Of a stretch of 64,000 nucleotides of DNA, positions 61,801 to 64,000 are shown piece after piece; within the stretch, counting starts at the first letter, position 1; the number at the start of each line of letters is the position of its first letter. The stretch is from Pseudeuparius sepicola. Lineage: Eukaryota > Arthropoda > Insecta > Coleoptera > Anthribidae. The notes under the pieces were generated by a model. It was not told the DNA's origin, ran no database searches, and was given only the letters and a program-made list of their open reading frames with translations. Position numbers and translations under genes: made by a program. The DNA lies in contig OY987299.1 in the NCBI GenBank assembly GCA_963920635.1, positions 125,117,373 to 125,181,372 on the forward strand, given 5' to 3'.

Positions 61801-63365
61801 TGTTCATTAACCATTAAGTCTGTTTTCACTTGTAGTGTTTCGTAAATAGTTTTTCAGTCTCCTTAGGCTCGAGAAAGACCTTTCTGGGGTAGCAGTGGAT
61901 ACAGGAATGGTAGCCAAGATTTGTAGTAATGTGTAAATATTAGGATAAAGGTTTTTATCGCACATATCTAGGCATTCCAAACTAGATTTCGGGGTAGGCA
62001 GTCTTCTTATCAGCAAGGTAGCTGAAGCTTTGATAGCTAAATCCAAATTTGTTTCTTTATTAGAAACCCCTTGACCTTGACTACACCACTTTTTCCAGTA
62101 GTCCATACCTTTAGGTTTACCACCCTTCCTTTTTTTCCCCTCCATTTTTCGACAGTAATAATGATTCACTATCTATCCTTAACAAGGTCATCGAATAACA
62201 GTGCACTAAAATTACTCACTTACACGGTACACTTAATTCTCTTCACTATTCGTTCACCACTTTTCACTTTTATTCGCTTCGAGTTCGCATGGAACAATAC
62301 TGCCGTAAGCGCGGTCACGCGCCGCGGCGCCGCTTATATAGCAGCCCAGTAGCCGTCCAGAAACTTCCACGAACTTCCACAAAGTTCCGCTCATTTCGAC
62401 CTAGGGGCGTGGCGAATAATCGAGAAACAACGCAAAGTGTCCCTACAATACAAAATAGTTCGGCTGCAACTGCGTCTGCTTCTCGTCAAAAGATGGCGCT
62501 AGGCGCTACTATTACTACATAATATATTCAAACGTAATAATAATTTAACTCTTCACTCCTCGTATTTTTTCGGTATAATATTAGGTAATATTTTGCTTAT
62601 TTCGGGGGGGGGGGGGGGGGGGGTTTGAACCCCCGAAACCCCCCCCTTGGCTACGCCCGTGCAATGTTATACCCATGGTCAACAGAAAATTCCTAGGGAT
62701 TTTGTGGAGAATGTCATCTGACAAAATCGGGACTTCTTACAGTAATCGGGGTATAGCACAATGGGTTTTATACTCATAACTTTTTTGACATTGACATTTC
62801 GTTTGGTGGGCTAATTGGACCAATATACACTGCGTTCATTTGAAAATTCCCCACCCCAGTATTTTTACACCGCGAAAAATTACAAAAATTGCTGCAACAC
62901 GTCGATTTCCGTTCTAAGAGGGATTTTTTTGGTTAAACAGAAAATACATCAGTTCAAAGCGCGTTAAGTTTGACATACAATGATACTGTGTTTTATCAAA
63001 TCGGTTGAATTTCAGGGAAGCTATGGACCCCAAAAAAACATCAATCGGTCAACATTCTGTAAATACTCCATATCAATAAATACTGAACTCGATTTGCCTA
63101 TCGTCTCTCACCTGGATCTCGTCAGCTGAGCGCTGCCGCCAGCGCCCTTCCTCGCACCACCAGTGCTGGTGATTGTCTTCACGCTCCCGCTGGAGGTGGA
63201 CTTGAGGAGTGACTGAGGAGTATCGGGACTCAGGCCCCCAGGCGAATGTAGTTCGTGGTGTAGTTCTGCGACGATGCTCTTTCTATGGAGCCTTTCTTCG
63301 CGGGTAGCCTCGTTCAGCCGTCGATAATAGTCGAGCGCGTCGTGAACCGGTTTGATAATCATGTC
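49879..63365 (-). CDS. Unrecognised GC-rich gene, last three visible coding exons (5' part beyond window)
   Basis: Exons in transcript order: 63365-63112, 57828-57012, 49962-49879, all GT-AG and phase-compatible, 384 residues visible. The first visible exon starts after an acceptor, so the N-terminus lies outside. It encodes [20 protein letters not shown], a charged helix, then a Ser/Thr-rich linker. The second is highly acidic then basic ([35 protein letters not shown], a likely coiled coil; [13 protein letters not shown]). The last is Ser/Ala/His-rich and ends APPM at TGA 49881-49879. No known domain, signal peptide or membrane segment is evident; intracellular scaffold-like composition is an inference. 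Third codon positions are almost all G or C, unlike the AT-rich introns. The frame signature continues past the TGA (separate entry). Confidence 0.75.
51143..51225 (-). CDS. Possible first exon of another THAP-domain protein
   Basis: ATG at 51225 opens MCTAKGC (Cys-x4-Cys spacing of THAP) and continues [11 protein letters not shown], the FxSFPK signature. A donor-like TG/GTAGAT follows at the end. The second half of the finger (W ... Cys-x2-His) was not found. The exon lies inside the big intron of the 49.9-63.4 kb gene on the same strand. Confidence 0.45.
51753..52328. repeat. Mariner-type foldback MITE
   Basis: CAGGGTGTCCTATAACTTATCC mirrored at the right (GATAACTTTTCCGCC... GGACACCCTG), TA on both sides. 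A nested CAGGGTGTTGA pair lies near 51863 and 52215. Confidence 0.85.
52405..53374. repeat. Element with long inverted ends and repeated AAGCCAC subterminal words
   Basis: TAATTGAAG...CCTGGCTTAAAAAGG at the left mirrored at the right (CCTTTTTAAGCCAGG...CTTCAATTA). AAGCCAC occurs at 52435, 52494, 52603, 53102 and inverted at 53338. A tandem pair of about 72 bp lies at 52765-52910. A 100-codon frame at 52614 has no recognisable domain. Confidence 0.65.
54431..55335. repeat. Foldback MITE (CAGGGTGGTCATTTAAG ends)
   Basis: CAGGGTGGTCATTTAAGT mirrors the right end (ACTTAAATGACCACACTG), TA on both sides, arms over 200 bp (GAATGGTTGCAAGTTAAAC inverted at 55200). Confidence 0.85.
55497..55551. repeat. 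55-bp perfect palindrome with 5-bp direct repeats
   Basis: Two 25-bp arms beginning CCATTGAGTAAAGGATATAT around loop TATAT. ATTTA at 55492-55496 and 55552-55556. The outer arm shares CATTGAGTA with the element at 2612. Confidence 0.7.
55744..56924. mobile_element. Non-autonomous hAT element next to a coding exon
   Basis: Ends CAGGGACTCTTTTAAATAAG and (inverted) CAGGGACTCTTTCAAATAAG, exact 8-bp duplication AGAGCAAA at 55736-55743 and 56925-56932. 1181 bp, no transposase recognised. It ends only 87 bp from the exon at 57012-57828. Confidence 0.88.
58245..59663. mobile_element. hAT element with decayed transposase
   Basis: Ends TAGAGTAACCCAAATATGCAA and (inverted) TAGAGTAAGCCAAATATGCAA, exact 8-bp duplication GTGATATG at 58237-58244 and 59664-59671. 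Minus-strand pieces keep hAT signatures: [11 protein letters not shown] and [12 protein letters not shown] (59207-59440), and the C-terminal dimerisation region [20 protein letters not shown] (58537-58842). The pieces are out of frame with each other. Confidence 0.92.
60813..60840. repeat. 28-bp micro-palindrome with 8-bp direct repeats
   Basis: Arms TCCGATCAAA and TTTGATCGGA around GTCATA (with CC before the left arm). GGGTCCGA at 60805-60812 and 60841-60848. A symmetrical reading gives 30 bp with a 6-bp repeat. Confidence 0.65.
60995..62746. repeat. MITE-like element (inverted relative of 664-1281) split by a hAT insertion
   Basis: 60995-61529 and 62662-62746 together correspond to the reverse complement of 664-1281. 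CGGGGTATAG borders it on both sides (60985-60994, 62747-62756). Confidence 0.8.
61530..62661. mobile_element. hAT element with transposase C-terminus, inserted in the 60995-62746 MITE
   Basis: Ends CACAGGCGCAGCCA and (inverted) CACGGGCGTAGCCA, exact 8-bp duplication CAATGTTA at 61522-61529 and 62662-62669. The empty site is preserved in the 664-1281 copy. Minus-strand 62169-61807 encodes the hAT C-terminal dimerisation domain ([26 protein letters not shown]). The N-terminal catalytic part is missing. G-runs of 12 and 18 sit just inside both ends. Confidence 0.92.
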
Positions 63366-64000
63366 CTGGAAGAAAGAAGAATATTGGTAATGGGAGAGTT
63401 ATCGGTTTACCGAGATTTTCCCTCATTTTACTTTTATACACACAAATTTAGATCCAATTGATTATTTATAGGCTGTATCCTTGTTTATTACAAGGGCTGT
63501 ACCTAGTCACATTGTCATTTCAATTTGGTATAAAAAAGGTTGCTGTAATTTTATATTGATGACATATATACCTAGTTATAATAGATGCCTTGGTTTACTT
63601 TCAGATTCAGATGCACGGGGGAGGAGGGGGTTTAATTTGTAATAATTAATTATTAATTAAATGACCATTACAGCAATTTCCGACAAAATACACCTAGGTA
63701 TGTAGAATAATGCAGCATAATAAATGAATCAATTGTCAATATTTAATCGGCTGTGAGTGGGATTCAGAGGAATTATTGCATTACAGCAATAATCCTACGA
63801 CCTACATTATTGATTCCTGAGTAGATTGGACCGAACTACTGTGAAATCTGTTTTGTTTTTTGCAAACATTCTATTTAAAATAGCTGGTGCATGTTTTTCC
63901 AACTAATGGGAGTAACGACATTTAAAATAAACAGGGTTTTCCGTAAAAACATTTAAATACAGAAACTCGTCAAAATAAGAAAAACAGATATTATAAATCT
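63366..64000. other. Intron of the unrecognised gene, to window edge
   Basis: The acceptor at 63366-63367 (minus strand) shows this is intronic. No further exon is seen. Confidence 0.55.

Overview
The window is AT-rich, intron-rich insect nuclear DNA. Support comes from a sugar-type gustatory receptor (an arthropod chemoreceptor family), GT-AG introns down to 45-57 nt, THAP-domain exons, and dense hAT and mariner-type DNA transposons. A beetle is plausible but this is only an inference. There are no prokaryotic features.

Layout. Positions 1-6.3 kb hold the first exon of a C2H2 zinc-finger gene running off the left edge (minus), a block of foldback and tandem repeats, and a THAP-domain gene start (minus). 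Positions 6.5-19.8 kb hold a complete 11-exon cytosolic alanyl-tRNA synthetase (minus, 966 codons after splicing). Its introns carry foldback MITEs, a Penelope-like reverse transcriptase scrap and a decayed BED-finger hAT. A divergent intergenic region (19.8-21.2 kb), with candidate 5' non-coding exons of AlaRS, leads to a complete 4-exon mitochondrial Obg-type GTPase, MTG2 (plus, 21.2-24.0 kb). Positions 24-27 kb are a MITE cluster ending just upstream of a complete 4-exon WDR82 (plus, 27.1-28.4 kb). Positions 30.4-40.3 kb hold a complete 8-exon sugar-class gustatory receptor (minus). One of its introns contains a hAT element with a mariner element nested inside it. Positions 40.4-49.6 kb are a gene-poor stretch with a tRNA-derived SINE, a Penelope-type inverted-repeat end with a hammerhead-like core, and a recurring CCCACACCTGACACC motif. 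Positions 49.8-63.4 kb hold the last three visible coding exons of an unrecognised GC-rich gene (minus) that starts beyond the right edge. Its frame keeps a strong coding signature past an in-frame TGA.

Most unusual observation: at least seven very short palindromes (26-55 bp), most close to 28 bp, are each flanked by perfect 5-9 bp direct repeats. Two of them share the same arms (CAAGAACGGT/ACCGTTCTTG) at different sites with different 9-bp duplications. They look like ultra-short insertions, either TIR-only mobile elements or excision/repair products. This is the best candidate here for something undescribed.

The genes are ordinary housekeeping or sensory genes that do not form a pathway: cytosolic tRNA charging, mitochondrial large ribosomal subunit assembly, the H3K4 methyltransferase/Pol II termination adaptor WDR82, and taste. 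Exon coordinates were derived by hand from splice sites and frame continuity.
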